Below, in pieces: positions 17,141 to 26,900 of a stretch of 55,350 bases of DNA. The DNA is taken from contig CAYXSW010000007.1 of assembly GCA_964467915.1 (NCBI GenBank), positions 1 to 55,350 of the forward strand, written 5' to 3'. The notes below the pieces were generated by a model. It was not told the DNA's origin. It did no database searches and was given only the letters and a program-made list of their open reading frames with translations. The position numbers were made by a program, and so were the translations under genes. The stretch's first letter is position 1. The number at the start of each line of letters is the position of its first letter. This DNA comes from MED-G16 sp964467915 (GTDB lineage: Bacteria > Bacteroidota > Bacteroidia > Cytophagales > MED-G16).

Positions 17141-18400
17141 ATGTCTTTGTTGCTAAACTCTTTAGTTGTTTCAGATCCAACATCAAAATATCATAATTCG
17201 TTAGTCAATATTCTTATTTCTTCAGATGGAAAAATAAAGAAAATCTCTAAAAATAAAATTAATGCTAAAGTTAGAAAAGCTATTGATTGTAAATCAAGTA
17301 AAATTTCAATTGGATGGCTTGATTTCAATGCTAATTTTTGTGATCCCGGGTATGAATATAAAGAAGATTTACAATCTGGGACTCATTTAGCATCTCGGTC
17401 TGGTTTTACGGGTGTAGTCATTAGTCCTGATACCAATCCAGTTATTCAAACAAAAAATGATATTTCATACATTGTTAACAACTCTAGAAATGAATTGTGC
17501 AAGGTGTTTCCATGTGCTTCAGTTACAAAAAATGGTGAGGGACATGAAATGAATGACCTTATGGATTTAAATAATGAGGGAGCAATTGCATTTTCTGATT
17601 CTCGAATTGAAAATACTGAGTTGATTCTAAATACTCTATTATATCTTAAACAATTTGATGGTGTGTACATCTCAAAACCGAGGGAGACATACTTATCTAA
17701 AGGTCTGGTAAATGATAGTATAAATAGCAATATATTAGGTATTAAACCAATACCATACATATCGGAAACAATAGCAATAAAAAGAGATTTATCATTACTT
17801 GAGTATAGTAAAGGAAAAATACATTTCTCTGGAATTTCATGTAAAGAATCTTTAAATCTTATAAGAGATGCTAAGAAGAGAGGGCTTTCAGTTACATGCG
17901 ATGTGCCTATTTATAATTTTCTTTTAGATGATTCACAAATTCTTGACTTTGATACCAATTATAAAGTTTTTCCTCCTTTAAGATCAAATGAAGACATACA
18001 AGAATTAATTAGAGGTTTAGAGGATAACACAATTGATGTTATAACATCAAATCATCAACCTCAAGATTTTGATTCTAAGAATTGTGAATTTGAAAAAGCA
18101 AGTTTTGGAATTATTTCATTGCAGACTTTTTATTCTAATATGCTTGAGCTATCTACTAAGATTTCATTTGATAAAATAATTGAAAAAGTTACTTGTAATC
18201 CTAGAAAAATTTTAGGGATAAATTGTCCAGAGATCAAAATTGGTGATAGAGCATTATTCACAATATTTGATGATAAAGGTTCATGGGATTTTAATGAAAA
18301 TACTAATTTATCAAAATCTGCTAATTCTCCATGGATGAATTGGTCGCTAAGAGGTAAGGTGAACGGTATAGTTGTTGGATGTGAAACAAATCTAAAATAA
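17141..18400 (+). CDS. Dihydroorotase-like protein, probable pseudoenzyme
   Basis: About 419 residues from ATG 17141 (the frame opens earlier at a TTG, but the ATG gives a better start). Overall amidohydrolase/dihydroorotase architecture is clear: the metal-site strand WLDFNANFCDPGYEYKED (residues ~59-76), GFTGVVISPDTNP, and the late NHQPQ...EKASFGI segment. In active enzymes the first reads HxHxREPG and the last contains TDHAP; here both metal histidines are Asn (63, 65), the substrate Arg is Cys67, and the catalytic Asp is Asn. It is therefore unlikely to hydrolyse dihydroorotate. It may be a non-catalytic partner of aspartate carbamoyltransferase, as known for inactive DHO homologues elsewhere. 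Confidence 0.85.
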   Translation: MSLLLNSLVVSDPTSKYHNSLVNILISSDGKIKKISKNKINAKVRKAIDCKSSKISIGWLDFNANFCDPGYEYKEDLQSGTHLASRSGFTGVVISPDTNPVIQTKNDISYIVNNSRNELCKVFPCASVTKNGEGHEMNDLMDLNNEGAIAFSDSRIENTELILNTLLYLKQFDGVYISKPRETYLSKGLVNDSINSNILGIKPIPYISETIAIKRDLSLLEYSKGKIHFSGISCKESLNLIRDAKKRGLSVTCDVPIYNFLLDDSQILDFDTNYKVFPPLRSNEDIQELIRGLEDNTIDVITSNHQPQDFDSKNCEFEKASFGIISLQTFYSNMLELSTKISFDKIIEKVTCNPRKILGINCPEIKIGDRALFTIFDDKGSWDFNENTNLSKSANSPWMNWSLRGKVNGIVVGCETNLK

Positions 18401-19381
18401 ATGGAAAAAATAGATCTATCTATTGTAATTCCTTCCTTTGATGAAGAAGATTCATTACCAATTTTGGTTAAAAAAATTTATAGAAATTTAGAAAATAGAA
18501 ACATATTTTTTGAAGTTATAATTATTGATGATGGAAGTGCTGATAACACATGGAATGAAATTAAATTTTTGAGTAATAAATATTCTAATATTATTCCAAT
18601 AAAGTTTATAAAAAATTATGGTAAATCCGATGCTTTAGATGCAGGTTTTAAAGCATCTCGTGGTAATTATGTTTTGACTATGGATGCAGACTTGCAAGAT
18701 GATCCTGAAGAAATTCAAAAGTTATATGATTTAATTACAAATAAAGATTTTGATCTTGTATCGGGATGGAAGAAAAAAAGAAATGACCCTTTGTCTAAGA
18801 CTATTCCTTCTAAATTTTTCAATATGATAACTAGAATTTTTTCAGGTATTAAATTAAATGATTTTAATTGTGGAATAAAGATTTATAAGAAAGAAGTCAT
18901 AGATTCTATTAATTTGTATGGTGAGATGCATCGATATATTCCATTGATTGCTAAATGGAATGGATATAAAAATATAGGAGAGAAGGTAGTTAATCATAAT
19001 AAACGTAAATTTGGAAAAACAAAATTTGGAATGGAGAGATACATAAGGGGTTTTCTAGATTTACTATCAGTAAGCTTTGTCTATAAATTTAGAAAAAGGC
19101 CTATGCATTTTTTTGGAACTTTTGGTGTTTTGTTTTTCATTATTGGCTTTACTTCAGTTGGTTTAATTGTTTATGAAAAAATAAATAAAATTTCTGAGAA
19201 TATACCTTTAGACCAAATTAGACCAGTCACAGACCAACCACTATTTTATATTGCATTAGTTGCAATTATTATTGGTGTTCAATTATTCTTAGTTGGTTTT
19301 CTTTCAGAGTTAGTAATTCAGATTAACTCGGATAGGAAGAGCTATAAAATAGAAAAGACTAGGGATGTCAAAAAAGGTTAA
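18401..19381 (+). CDS. GT2 polyprenyl-phosphate-type glycosyltransferase (GtrB/ArnC-like)
   Basis: 326 residues. The GT-A domain has VIPSFDEEDSL near the start, IIIDDGSADNTW (residues ~40-51), and a DxD motif in MDADLQDDPEEI (Asp95/Asp97). Two C-terminal transmembrane helices (~236-260 and ~281-305) follow an amphipathic HFFGTFG segment. This layout matches enzymes that transfer a sugar to undecaprenyl or dolichyl phosphate, so it may supply a lipid-linked sugar. By inference that sugar could feed GT-C enzymes such as the DUF2723 protein at 4228. The ATG follows the previous gene's stop directly; the end overlaps the next glycosyltransferase by 17 bases. Confidence 0.88.
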   Translation: MEKIDLSIVIPSFDEEDSLPILVKKIYRNLENRNIFFEVIIIDDGSADNTWNEIKFLSNKYSNIIPIKFIKNYGKSDALDAGFKASRGNYVLTMDADLQDDPEEIQKLYDLITNKDFDLVSGWKKKRNDPLSKTIPSKFFNMITRIFSGIKLNDFNCGIKIYKKEVIDSINLYGEMHRYIPLIAKWNGYKNIGEKVVNHNKRKFGKTKFGMERYIRGFLDLLSVSFVYKFRKRPMHFFGTFGVLFFIIGFTSVGLIVYEKINKISENIPLDQIRPVTDQPLFYIALVAIIIGVQLFLVGFLSELVIQINSDRKSYKIEKTRDVKKG

Positions 19382-20342
19382 GTATTCATTAGTTATAGCG
19401 GTTTACAATAGACCAGAGGAAATGACCGAGCTTCTAGATAGTATTGTCCATCAGAAGTTTAGAGATTTTGAGATAATAATAGTTGATGATGGATCTGATA
19501 AATCATCTAGGGAAGTGTTTCAAATTTATAGAGATAAGTTAAAAGTATCATATTTTTTTATCGAGAATCAGGGCCCTGCTTTAGCCAGAAATTTTGGAGT
19601 AACTAAATCTAATGGAGAATGGGTAATATTTTTTGATTCTGACTGTACTATTCCGAAAAATTATTTTTTTGAGGTTGAGAAGTTTTTAAATAAAAATAAA
19701 ATCGACTTCTATGGAGGACCAGACATGATGGATGATAGCTTCACCTACCTCCAGAAATCTATAAACTACTCGATGACATCACTACTGACAACTGGTGGTA
19801 TTAGAGGAAGTAAGAGATCAATAGATAAATTTCTTCCAAGATCTTTCAATATGGGAATAAAGAGAGTTGCTTTTGATGAAGTTGGAGGTTTCTCAGACAT
19901 CAGGCAGTATGGAGAGGATTTAGATCTTTCCTATAAATTGATTTTTTCAGGGAAAAAATCTGCCCTCATTCCAGATGCCAAGGTTTACCACAAGAGGAGA
20001 ACCAATTTATTTAACTTTTTTAGGCAGATGATTAAATCTGGAAAGGGTAGGCACTACCTTAATCTAAAGTATAAGGGAACATTTAGGTTATTTCATCTTT
20101 TTCCAACACTTTTTATTCTTGGATTTATTATTAGCCAAATACTTTATGTGTTTTATGGGGATAAGGCAGCTGAAATAATTCAGATTTTCTACGGAATTTA
20201 TTTTGGTGCACTATTTTTAGAATCTTCTACTATAAACAGAAACCCTATCATAGGGTTTTTGTCCGTTATCACAACTTTCACCCAATTCTTAGGTTATGGA
20301 ATGGGGTATGTTTATGGGTTAGTTATGCACAAAAAAAAATAA
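19365..20342 (+). CDS. GT2 family glycosyltransferase with C-terminal membrane segments
   Basis: 325 residues. The GT-A fold shows VIAVYNRPEEM, IIIVDDGSDKSS, the acceptor-side GPALARNFGV, a DSD metal motif in FFDSDCT (residue ~91), and the catalytic region GGFSDIRQYGEDLDLSYKL. Two to three C-terminal hydrophobic stretches (from residue ~243) suggest membrane association. The donor and acceptor sugars cannot be read from sequence; surface polysaccharide or glycoprotein assembly is likely. Overlaps the preceding GT2 gene by 17 bases and is followed by an AT hairpin in the only sizeable convergent gap of the window. Confidence 0.85.
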   Translation: MSKKVKYSLVIAVYNRPEEMTELLDSIVHQKFRDFEIIIVDDGSDKSSREVFQIYRDKLKVSYFFIENQGPALARNFGVTKSNGEWVIFFDSDCTIPKNYFFEVEKFLNKNKIDFYGGPDMMDDSFTYLQKSINYSMTSLLTTGGIRGSKRSIDKFLPRSFNMGIKRVAFDEVGGFSDIRQYGEDLDLSYKLIFSGKKSALIPDAKVYHKRRTNLFNFFRQMIKSGKGRHYLNLKYKGTFRLFHLFPTLFILGFIISQILYVFYGDKAAEIIQIFYGIYFGALFLESSTINRNPIIGFLSVITTFTQFLGYGMGYVYGLVMHKKK

Positions 20343-20388
20343 AATGATAAAAAAATCATTCCATACCAAATTAAAATTAAATTTCACG

Positions 20389-20411
20389 AATTAAAAAATG
20401 TATTTTTAATT
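20389..20411. terminator. AT-only hairpin between convergent genes
   Basis: A perfect 9-bp inverted repeat, AATTAAAAA (20389-20397) and TTTTTAATT (20403-20411), flanks a 5-base loop in the 73-base gap between the convergent glycosyltransferase and methyltransferase genes. It gives a T run on either strand, so it may act as a weak bidirectional terminator. The absence of G/C pairs keeps confidence moderate. Confidence 0.45.
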
Positions 20412-20415
20412 TAAG

Positions 20416-21183
20416 TTAAGAGTAAACAATAAACAGGTCCTCATTTTCATCAGTGCCATATCCTATAATATCTGATTTATTTAGAAATTTATTTGGCTTT
20501 ATTACTTTTACACATAGACCAGTTGACTCTAATCTTTCTTTGTAGTCTTTGCCATATTTTCTGACGTGATCAGATTGTCCATAAAGTTTTTCCCTCTCGG
20601 TTTTTGATATTACAGTTTTATCCTCAATTGTTTTTTCTGGTATAGGGTCATAAAATGGAACTTGTAAAATTCCTAATGCTCCTTTTTTCATTACTCTTTT
20701 AATCTCTTCTAGCGCCTCTATATCATTTTCAACGTGTTCTAGTACGTGATTACATAGAACAAAGTCAAAACTATTGTCTTCAAATGGCATCCGATGAATA
20801 TCCATATTTATATCTGCAAGTGGAGAATCTAAATCTGCAGTTGTGTAATCTATATTATCTGAATTTTTAAATATGTTAATTAAACATCCCTCTGGAGCTA
20901 TGTGTAAAAGCTTGGTTTTAGTTTTAAATAAAGAACTCTCTCTTTTTAGGTAGAGGTATATTAATCTGTGTCTTTCTAGAGAAAGACAATTTGTACAGAG
21001 GGCGTTATCTCTTGTGCTTCTGCCATATGGGAAAAATTTTTTAAAAGACTTCTCGCATATTGGACACTGAACATTATTTCCATAATAAAAAAAAGAAATT
21101 ATCTTAAATATTGGCTTGCTGACTCTTTGAAGTAGAGTTCTAGGTAATTTTCTTAACAAAAAACCTACTAATTTTCTTAACAT
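20416..21183 (-). CDS. Class I SAM-dependent methyltransferase with N-terminal zinc ribbon
   Basis: 255 residues. An N-terminal basic amphipathic stretch precedes two CxxC pairs, CPIC (residues ~40-43) and CTNC (~63-66), that could bind zinc. The Rossmann methyltransferase follows: LLHIAPEGCL (motif I position, atypical), TADLDSPLAD, MPFEDNSFDFVLCNHVLEHV, and the EEIKRVMKKGALGILQVP strand. The substrate is unknown; related proteins often lie in surface polysaccharide loci, which fits the adjacent glycosyltransferases. Its start overlaps the end of purB by 7 bases, so it is probably co-transcribed with purB. Confidence 0.85.
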   Translation of the reverse strand: MLRKLVGFLLRKLPRTLLQRVSKPIFKIISFFYYGNNVQCPICEKSFKKFFPYGRSTRDNALCTNCLSLERHRLIYLYLKRESSLFKTKTKLLHIAPEGCLINIFKNSDNIDYTTADLDSPLADINMDIHRMPFEDNSFDFVLCNHVLEHVENDIEALEEIKRVMKKGALGILQVPFYDPIPEKTIEDKTVISKTEREKLYGQSDHVRKYGKDYKERLESTGLCVKVIKPNKFLNKSDIIGYGTDENEDLFIVYS

Positions 21184-22535
21184 TTTTTTGCATTTCCTAA
21201 ATAATTTTTAGGAGTTATAGATAATAATTCCTTTTTAACAGATTCCCTTACACGTAGATTTTTAATGAAGTTAACAATTGAATTTTTGGTTATTTTACTA
21301 TTACCTCTAGTAAGATCTTTCAAGAGTTCATAAGAGTTTGGAGTTCTTTCCCTTCTTAAAATTGTCTGTATAGCCTCAGAAACTACTGCCCAATTATTTT
21401 CTAAATCATTTTCAATTGTTTTTTTATTTACATCTATTTTTCTTAGACCTTTGATAAGTGATTCAATACCTATCATTGTATGGGCGAATGGGACACCAAT
21501 ATTTCTGGAAACAGTTGAGTCTGTAAGATCTCTTTGAAGTCTTGAAATAGGTAATTTTTCAGCTAGAAAAATAAACTGAGAATTTGCGAACATCAAATTA
21601 CCTTCAGCATTTTCAAAGTCAATTGGATTCACTTTGTGAGGCATCGCTGAGGATCCTACTTCTTTTTTATTTACTTTTTGGATTAAGTAATTAATTGAGA
21701 TATAGTGCCAAGCATCTCTACATAGATCAATTAAAATAGTATTAATCCTACTTAGATTATGAAATATAGCAGCCATATTGTCATAATGCTCAATCTGAGT
21801 TGTGGGGTTACTTCTTTTGAGACCAATAGACTTTAAAAAATTATCTGAAAAATTATCCCAATCAATATCTGGATATGATACAAAATGTGCGTTCAAGTTA
21901 CCAGAAGCTCCCCCAAATTTTCCGGAATTTGGAATGGTTTTTAACATGTCTAACTGTTTAATTAATCTCTCTTCAAATACCATAAATTCTTTACCAAATG
22001 TGGTTGGAGTAGCTGGTTGTCCATGAGTTCTTGCAATCATTGCAATATCTTTCATGTACACTGACTTATTACTAATTTCTTTAATACTATCTTTAATAGA
22101 AGGTATTATAATATCGTTTATAGAATCTTTGATCATTAATGGAATAGCAGTATTATTTATGTCTTGAGATGTTAAACCAAAATGTATGAATTCTCTGTAA
22201 TCCTGTAGGCCTATTTTATCAAACTCTTCCTTAATGAAATATTCAACAGCTTTTACATCATGATTTATTTTTTTTTCTATCTTTTTAATTCTTTTAGCGC
22301 TGTTTTCATTAAAATTTTCAATAATTTTTTCAACACTTTTTAATTTATTTTCTGAAATTGTATTAATTGGTTTTATTTGATGTTTGGATAATGCAATAAA
22401 ATATTTTATTTCTACATAAACTCTATATCTTATGAGTGCATACTCAGAAAAATAGTTTTGTAACACATTAGTCTTATTTGAGTATCTACCGTCAATTGGA
22501 GATATTGATAGTAAACTTTTTGAGATTGAATTCAT
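21177..22535 (-). CDS. purB: Adenylosuccinate lyase
   Basis: Cleaves adenylosuccinate to AMP and also SAICAR to AICAR in purine synthesis. 452 residues, the long E. coli PurB-like form rather than the shorter B. subtilis type. It starts with LSPIDGRY-like ISPIDGRYSN, carries the catalytic ARTHGQPATPT (residues ~168-178), and the mobile signature loop GSSAMPHKVNP (294-304) with the catalytic serine. A TAAATTTG element ends 3 bases before the ATG, suggesting a promoter and a nearly leaderless mRNA. Partner of purA at 15823. Confidence 0.97.
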   Translation of the reverse strand: MNSISKSLLSISPIDGRYSNKTNVLQNYFSEYALIRYRVYVEIKYFIALSKHQIKPINTISENKLKSVEKIIENFNENSAKRIKKIEKKINHDVKAVEYFIKEEFDKIGLQDYREFIHFGLTSQDINNTAIPLMIKDSINDIIIPSIKDSIKEISNKSVYMKDIAMIARTHGQPATPTTFGKEFMVFEERLIKQLDMLKTIPNSGKFGGASGNLNAHFVSYPDIDWDNFSDNFLKSIGLKRSNPTTQIEHYDNMAAIFHNLSRINTILIDLCRDAWHYISINYLIQKVNKKEVGSSAMPHKVNPIDFENAEGNLMFANSQFIFLAEKLPISRLQRDLTDSTVSRNIGVPFAHTMIGIESLIKGLRKIDVNKKTIENDLENNWAVVSEAIQTILRRERTPNSYELLKDLTRGNSKITKNSIVNFIKNLRVRESVKKELLSITPKNYLGNAKKC

Positions 22536-22538
22536 TTA

Positions 22539-22546
22539 CAAATTTA
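22539..22546 (-). promoter_or_regulatory. Candidate -7 box directly upstream of purB (TAAATTTG)
   Basis: On the minus strand TAAATTTG matches TAnnTTTG and ends 3 bases before the purB ATG. No clear -33 TTTG at the expected distance was found. Chance matches are expected in such AT-rich DNA. Confidence 0.4.
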
Positions 22547-22601
22547 GATAAATATTGTAACAGATCACATATATTCACGTTATTAAGATAAATTTTCAAT
22601 A

Positions 22602-22883
22602 ATGAAAGATAAGGTTACTGTAAAAATTAACATGGATGGAGATCAATTTAAATTTCAAATGAACAAATCCGAAACAGTTCTAGATTCCGCTTTGGAAAAT
22701 GATATAGATTTACCTTATTCATGTCAAAGTGGTGTATGTACTGCATGTCAGGGTAAGTTAATTTCTGGTTCTGTTGATATGAGTGTGAGTGATGGGTTAT
22801 CAGATGAAGAAATATCAGAGGGATATATTTTATGTTGTCAATCGACCCCAACAACAGATATAATCGAAGTTGAAATAGATTAA
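22602..22883 (+). CDS. Plant-type [2Fe-2S] ferredoxin
   Basis: 93 residues. Cluster cysteines follow the C-x4-C-x2-C pattern in SCQSGVCTACQG (residues ~40-51) with the fourth in the ILCCQS segment near residue 78. It is a free-standing electron carrier of the type fused to oxidoreductases such as PaaE. Partner reductases or acceptors are not adjacent. It could in principle feed the Rieske oxygenase at 36243, but that is speculation. Divergent from purB, followed by rpoD after a 92-base gap that holds the rpoD promoter. Confidence 0.92.
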   Translation: MKDKVTVKINMDGDQFKFQMNKSETVLDSALENDIDLPYSCQSGVCTACQGKLISGSVDMSVSDGLSDEEISEGYILCCQSTPTTDIIEVEID

Positions 22884-22917
22884 TGTTAAAATTTATAGCT
22901 TGTTAATAGCTTTTTTC

Positions 22918-22949
22918 TTTGAAAAATTTAAAATAATATAATACATTTG
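22918..22949 (+). promoter_or_regulatory. Bacteroidota housekeeping promoter of rpoD
   Basis: TTTG (22918-22921) is separated by 20 bases from TACATTTG (22942-22949), an exact match to the Bacteroidota -33/-7 consensus TTTG-N19-21-TAnnTTTG. It lies 27 bases before the rpoD ATG. This is the best promoter I can read in the window. Confidence 0.75.
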
Positions 22950-22975
22950 CTGATAATTTTTTCCACAAAACATTC

Positions 22976-23848
22976 ATGAGACAGCTCAAAATAACTCAAT
23001 CGATAACTAATAGAAGGGAAAGTCATACCCTTGAGAAGTACTTTACTGAGGTAAGTGGTGTACCAATGATCACACCTGAAGAGGAAGTGAGATTAGCAAA
23101 GGAAATCAAAAAAGGGAATCAAGATGCTCTTGATAAATTAGTTAGAGCAAACTTAAGGTTCGTTGTTTCAGTTGCAAAACAATACCAGAATAGAAGTCTT
23201 CCTTTAAATGATCTTATAAACGAAGGAAATTTAGGACTTATTAAGGCTGCAAAAAAGTTTGATGAAACTAAGGGATTTAAATTTATTTCTTATGCAGTTT
23301 GGTGGATTAGACAGTCAATTATGCAAGCATTAGCAGAACAGTCTAGAATAGTAAGATTACCTATGAATAAATCTGGAGCAATTAATCAGATTAGAAGAGC
23401 ATATGCTGAATTAGAACAAAAGTATGAACGTGAGCCTACAGAAGAAGAAATAGCCGAGAACTTAGATATGAAAACCACAGAAGTTAGAAGTACTCTAGGT
23501 GCTGAAGTTAAACAAATGTCCATGGATGCCCCATTTGGTGAAGATGACTCAGGTTCTTTACTTGATGTATTAGAGAATGATTCTGAGGGACCAACAGATA
23601 CTGGATTAGTATTTAACCATTCACTTAAAATTGAGACGATGAGGGCTTTGTCTACTTTGACTCCTCGTGAAAGAGATGTCGTTCTAATGAGTTTTGGCAT
23701 AGGTTTTGATAACCCATATACCCTAGAAGAAATTGGGGATGTTATGGGATTAACAAGAGAAAGGGTTAGGCAGATTAGAGAAAAAGCTCTTCAGAAATTA
23801 AGAGAACCAGGAAAAAACAGAAGATTAAAAGAATTCTGCGCAAATTAA
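22976..23848 (+). CDS. rpoD: Housekeeping RNA polymerase sigma factor (SigA/RpoD, short Bacteroidota form)
   Basis: 290 residues, lacking region 1.1 as is usual in Bacteroidota. Region 1.2 (LEKYFTEVSGVPMITPEEEVRLA), region 2 with DLINEGNLGLIKAAKKFD and the promoter-melting FISYAVWWIRQSIMQALA, region 3, and region 4.2 helix-turn-helix (TLEEIGDVMGLTRERVRQIREKAL) are all complete. The protein recognises the TTTG/TAnnTTTG promoters seen in this window, including its own. An 8-bp inverted repeat follows 33 bases after the stop. Confidence 0.98.
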   Translation: MRQLKITQSITNRRESHTLEKYFTEVSGVPMITPEEEVRLAKEIKKGNQDALDKLVRANLRFVVSVAKQYQNRSLPLNDLINEGNLGLIKAAKKFDETKGFKFISYAVWWIRQSIMQALAEQSRIVRLPMNKSGAINQIRRAYAELEQKYEREPTEEEIAENLDMKTTEVRSTLGAEVKQMSMDAPFGEDDSGSLLDVLENDSEGPTDTGLVFNHSLKIETMRALSTLTPRERDVVLMSFGIGFDNPYTLEEIGDVMGLTRERVRQIREKALQKLREPGKNRRLKEFCAN

Positions 23849-23881
23849 ATTTTTTCAACTTCATATTATATAAAACCTTCA

Positions 23882-23902
23882 TTTGTTAGATTAACTAACA
23901 AA
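23882..23902. repeat. Inverted repeat between rpoD and the Asp-box protein gene
   Basis: Perfect arms TTTGTTAG (23882-23889) and CTAACAAA (23895-23902) flank ATTAA in the 102-base gap. It may be an rpoD terminator, although no T run follows, or an operator for the downstream surface protein gene. Confidence 0.45.
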
Positions 23903-23950
23903 ACTTATATTACATAATTATTTACTGTTAAATCTTCTCTTTTTAAAAAA

Positions 23951-26900
23951 ATGAAATTTTTTAATTTTAATTTCTTACTATTATTCTTTTTACTATTCCT
24001 TGTGCTTATTTCTTGTAATAAAGTAGAAAATAATGAAAGTATATTCAAACCTAAAAAGTCAAAAAATTCGATTATAGTTGGTGATGCTAAGTATGATGGT
24101 CCAGAAAAATATATGTATTACCATGCTGCAATTAAACATGGTGATGTTGATGTTACTAAACCATCTAGATTTAGGTCTTATAAACCTGATTATAAAAGAA
24201 TAGAGTTAGAGAAAGCATTAAAAAGACTTAATAACAATAATTATTCAAGATCAACTGGAAATTCAAATCCAACTTATTCAACATATGCTAAGGACAATGC
24301 GGTCTTTATTGAAAGAGGTCCATACAATGCTCCTGGTAGAACAAGAGCTCTTATAGTAGACGCTAGTGACCCATCAAAAGATACATGGATTGCAGGAAGT
24401 GTAGGTGGAGGAGTATGGAAAAGTACAGACGGAGGGACTTCATGGGTCAGTATATCAAATGACATGGACAATATAGCAATTTCATGGCTAGGTCAATCCA
24501 AATCTAATACAGATGTTTTATATGCTGCAACTGGTGAAAACTGGATTGGAAGTCTAGGAGATATTACTGGTGCAGGTGTGTACAAATCTGTAAATAGTGG
24601 AGCTAACTGGACTAATATATCAACAAAAGATAGCGGTGGTTATGTAGACTCAAGATTTTCAAATGTTAGTAGGCTAGTTGTTGATCCTAATGACTCGGAT
24701 GTAGTTGTTATCAGTACAGTAGATACTAATGATGCTGGTCATGGGTATATATTTAAAACTACAGATGGAGGAACTTCATGGAGTGAAGTATTTGACCGAC
24801 ATATTAGAATCCAACAAATCATAGCGGCACCTTCTGATTTTAATATACAGTACGCTGCTCTAAGAGGTGTAGGAGTTATTAAGTCAACTGATGCTGGTTC
24901 CTCATGGGTAAACCCTGGAGGAATAGGGTTAGGAGGGACTGTTTCATATGATAATGATGGTGGTATTTTATCTGGAGGAGGAGGAGGAGCTTTTGGAAGA
25001 CTTGAGCTGGCTGTTTCGCATCAAAATCCTGATATTATATATGCTGGAATTGATGGTGATGACGCTTCTTATCTAAGAGTCTCTTATGACGGAGGAACTA
25101 CTTGGAATTTATTAAAAAATAATGATAATACTGAAGATGACTGGTTATGGATACAGGGATGGTTTGATAATACATTGACCGTAAATCCATTTAATGATAG
25201 TATTGTATATTATGGAGGTAGAGACGCAAGTAAAGCCACTGTTTTATCTGATCCAGGAACCTCATTTTCAGGATCTACAACAAAAGTAACTTTAGATAAT
25301 ATATCGTCTCACATGAATTTAGTTAATATTTGGGGAGGTTCTGCAATTTCTCCTGATGAAACTGAATGGAATAATAATTCAGACAGTCCAGACCTTGTAG
25401 ATATAGAGGTAAGATTTGGTCCAGGAAAGCGACAAAAAGCTTATAGATTCTCAGTGCCTGATGGCTCAACCTCTGGTGTGACGCACGATAAATATAACTA
25501 CGAAGGTGTGGTAGAGGTTCCATTTGAAGTATGGAATATTTCTGCAGATCCTGAACAACAACTTACAGTTTCTTTCAGAGATAATAAGAATGATGGAGAA
25601 TTTAATCTTCTTGCTGCACAAGGTGAAAGTAGAGAATATATATTTCCTCAGTCTCTTCCGTATGACCCGGACATGAATCAACCAGAAATCATAGGTGATG
25701 GGACTCCTGGTAATGTCAACTCTGTTTATGGCCAATTACATAAATCATTATTTCTTATATGGCCATTTCTTGCTGATGGGGTCTCTTGGGATTCTCAAAA
25801 TCTTCCTGAATCAAAAATAAAAATCGAGTTTATTGATGCAACTTATAAGACACTTAAAAAATCTGTAGAATATATGACTAATCAGTATGATAATGGTGGT
25901 GATGACGATATTAATGAAAATGTTCATGTTGATCATCACAATTTAGGAACAATAGTTGATTCAGAAGTAGATAGTACATTTAGATTATATCTAACTACAG
26001 ATGGTGGAATTTATTATACCATTTCTGATAAGGATCCAGGATCTAAAGATGATCATTTCCATAGAGCAGGTCTCATATCAGATATTAAGTTTGCCCCTGC
26101 TGGAGGATATAACACTACCCAATTCTATGGGGCTGATAAAATTGCAGGATTTGATCAATATATTGCTGGTGCACAGGATAATGGTACATTTTTTTCTCCA
26201 AGAAATCAAGACGCAATCGACACAACTAATTATTTTCATCCTATAGGAGGTGATGGTTTTGAAGTAATTGCTCACTTTACTGATCCTGATAAGATGTTTG
26301 GTGGTTATCAAGGAAATAATTTATATTATACTCATAATGGAGGGTCAAGTTGGAGTTATGTTGGTGGCTTTCTTACTGGTAGTGGACCATTTATAAATAG
26401 AGCTTCAACCTCATATCAAGACCCTGATATTTTGTTTACAATCAATTCATCAGGTGTTGATAAATCATCAGATTTTGGAGTTTCTTGGAAACATACTTCA
26501 ATTGGTGGCACATGGGGTAATAGTTTTTGGAGTGGAGCAGACGTTGAAGTATCTCTTGCAAATCCTAGATTTGTTTATGCAGGTGGTGTTATGGGCAATT
26601 CAGCTGATATATTCATATCTAAAGATTGGGGTGCTACATTTGATCCAGTAACAAAATTTTCAAATTTAGGAGCAATCTCAGGTTTATACTCTCATCCAAC
26701 TGAGGATTCAACTGCTTACATATTATTTGGTATAGCAGGAGAGGCTAAAGTAATTGAGACTAAAAATTTGGGTGATTCATGGAATGACCTCTCAGGTTTC
26801 CATTTAAATCTTTCAGGTAAGTCATCAAATGGATTCCCAGACGTTGCTGTATATAGTTTTTTAGTTATGCCACATGATTCTAATATAATGTGGGTAGGAA

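Noticed and set aside
20343..20360. AATGAT/ATCATT hairpin just after the second glycosyltransferase
   Set aside because: Only 6 A/T-rich pairs and no T run on the plus strand; the 9-bp hairpin at 20389-20411 is the better candidate.
26001..26651. Short hydrophobic plus-strand frames inside the Asp-box protein gene
   Set aside because: They are out-of-frame shadows of a continuous 1417-codon gene with Asp-box repeats throughout.
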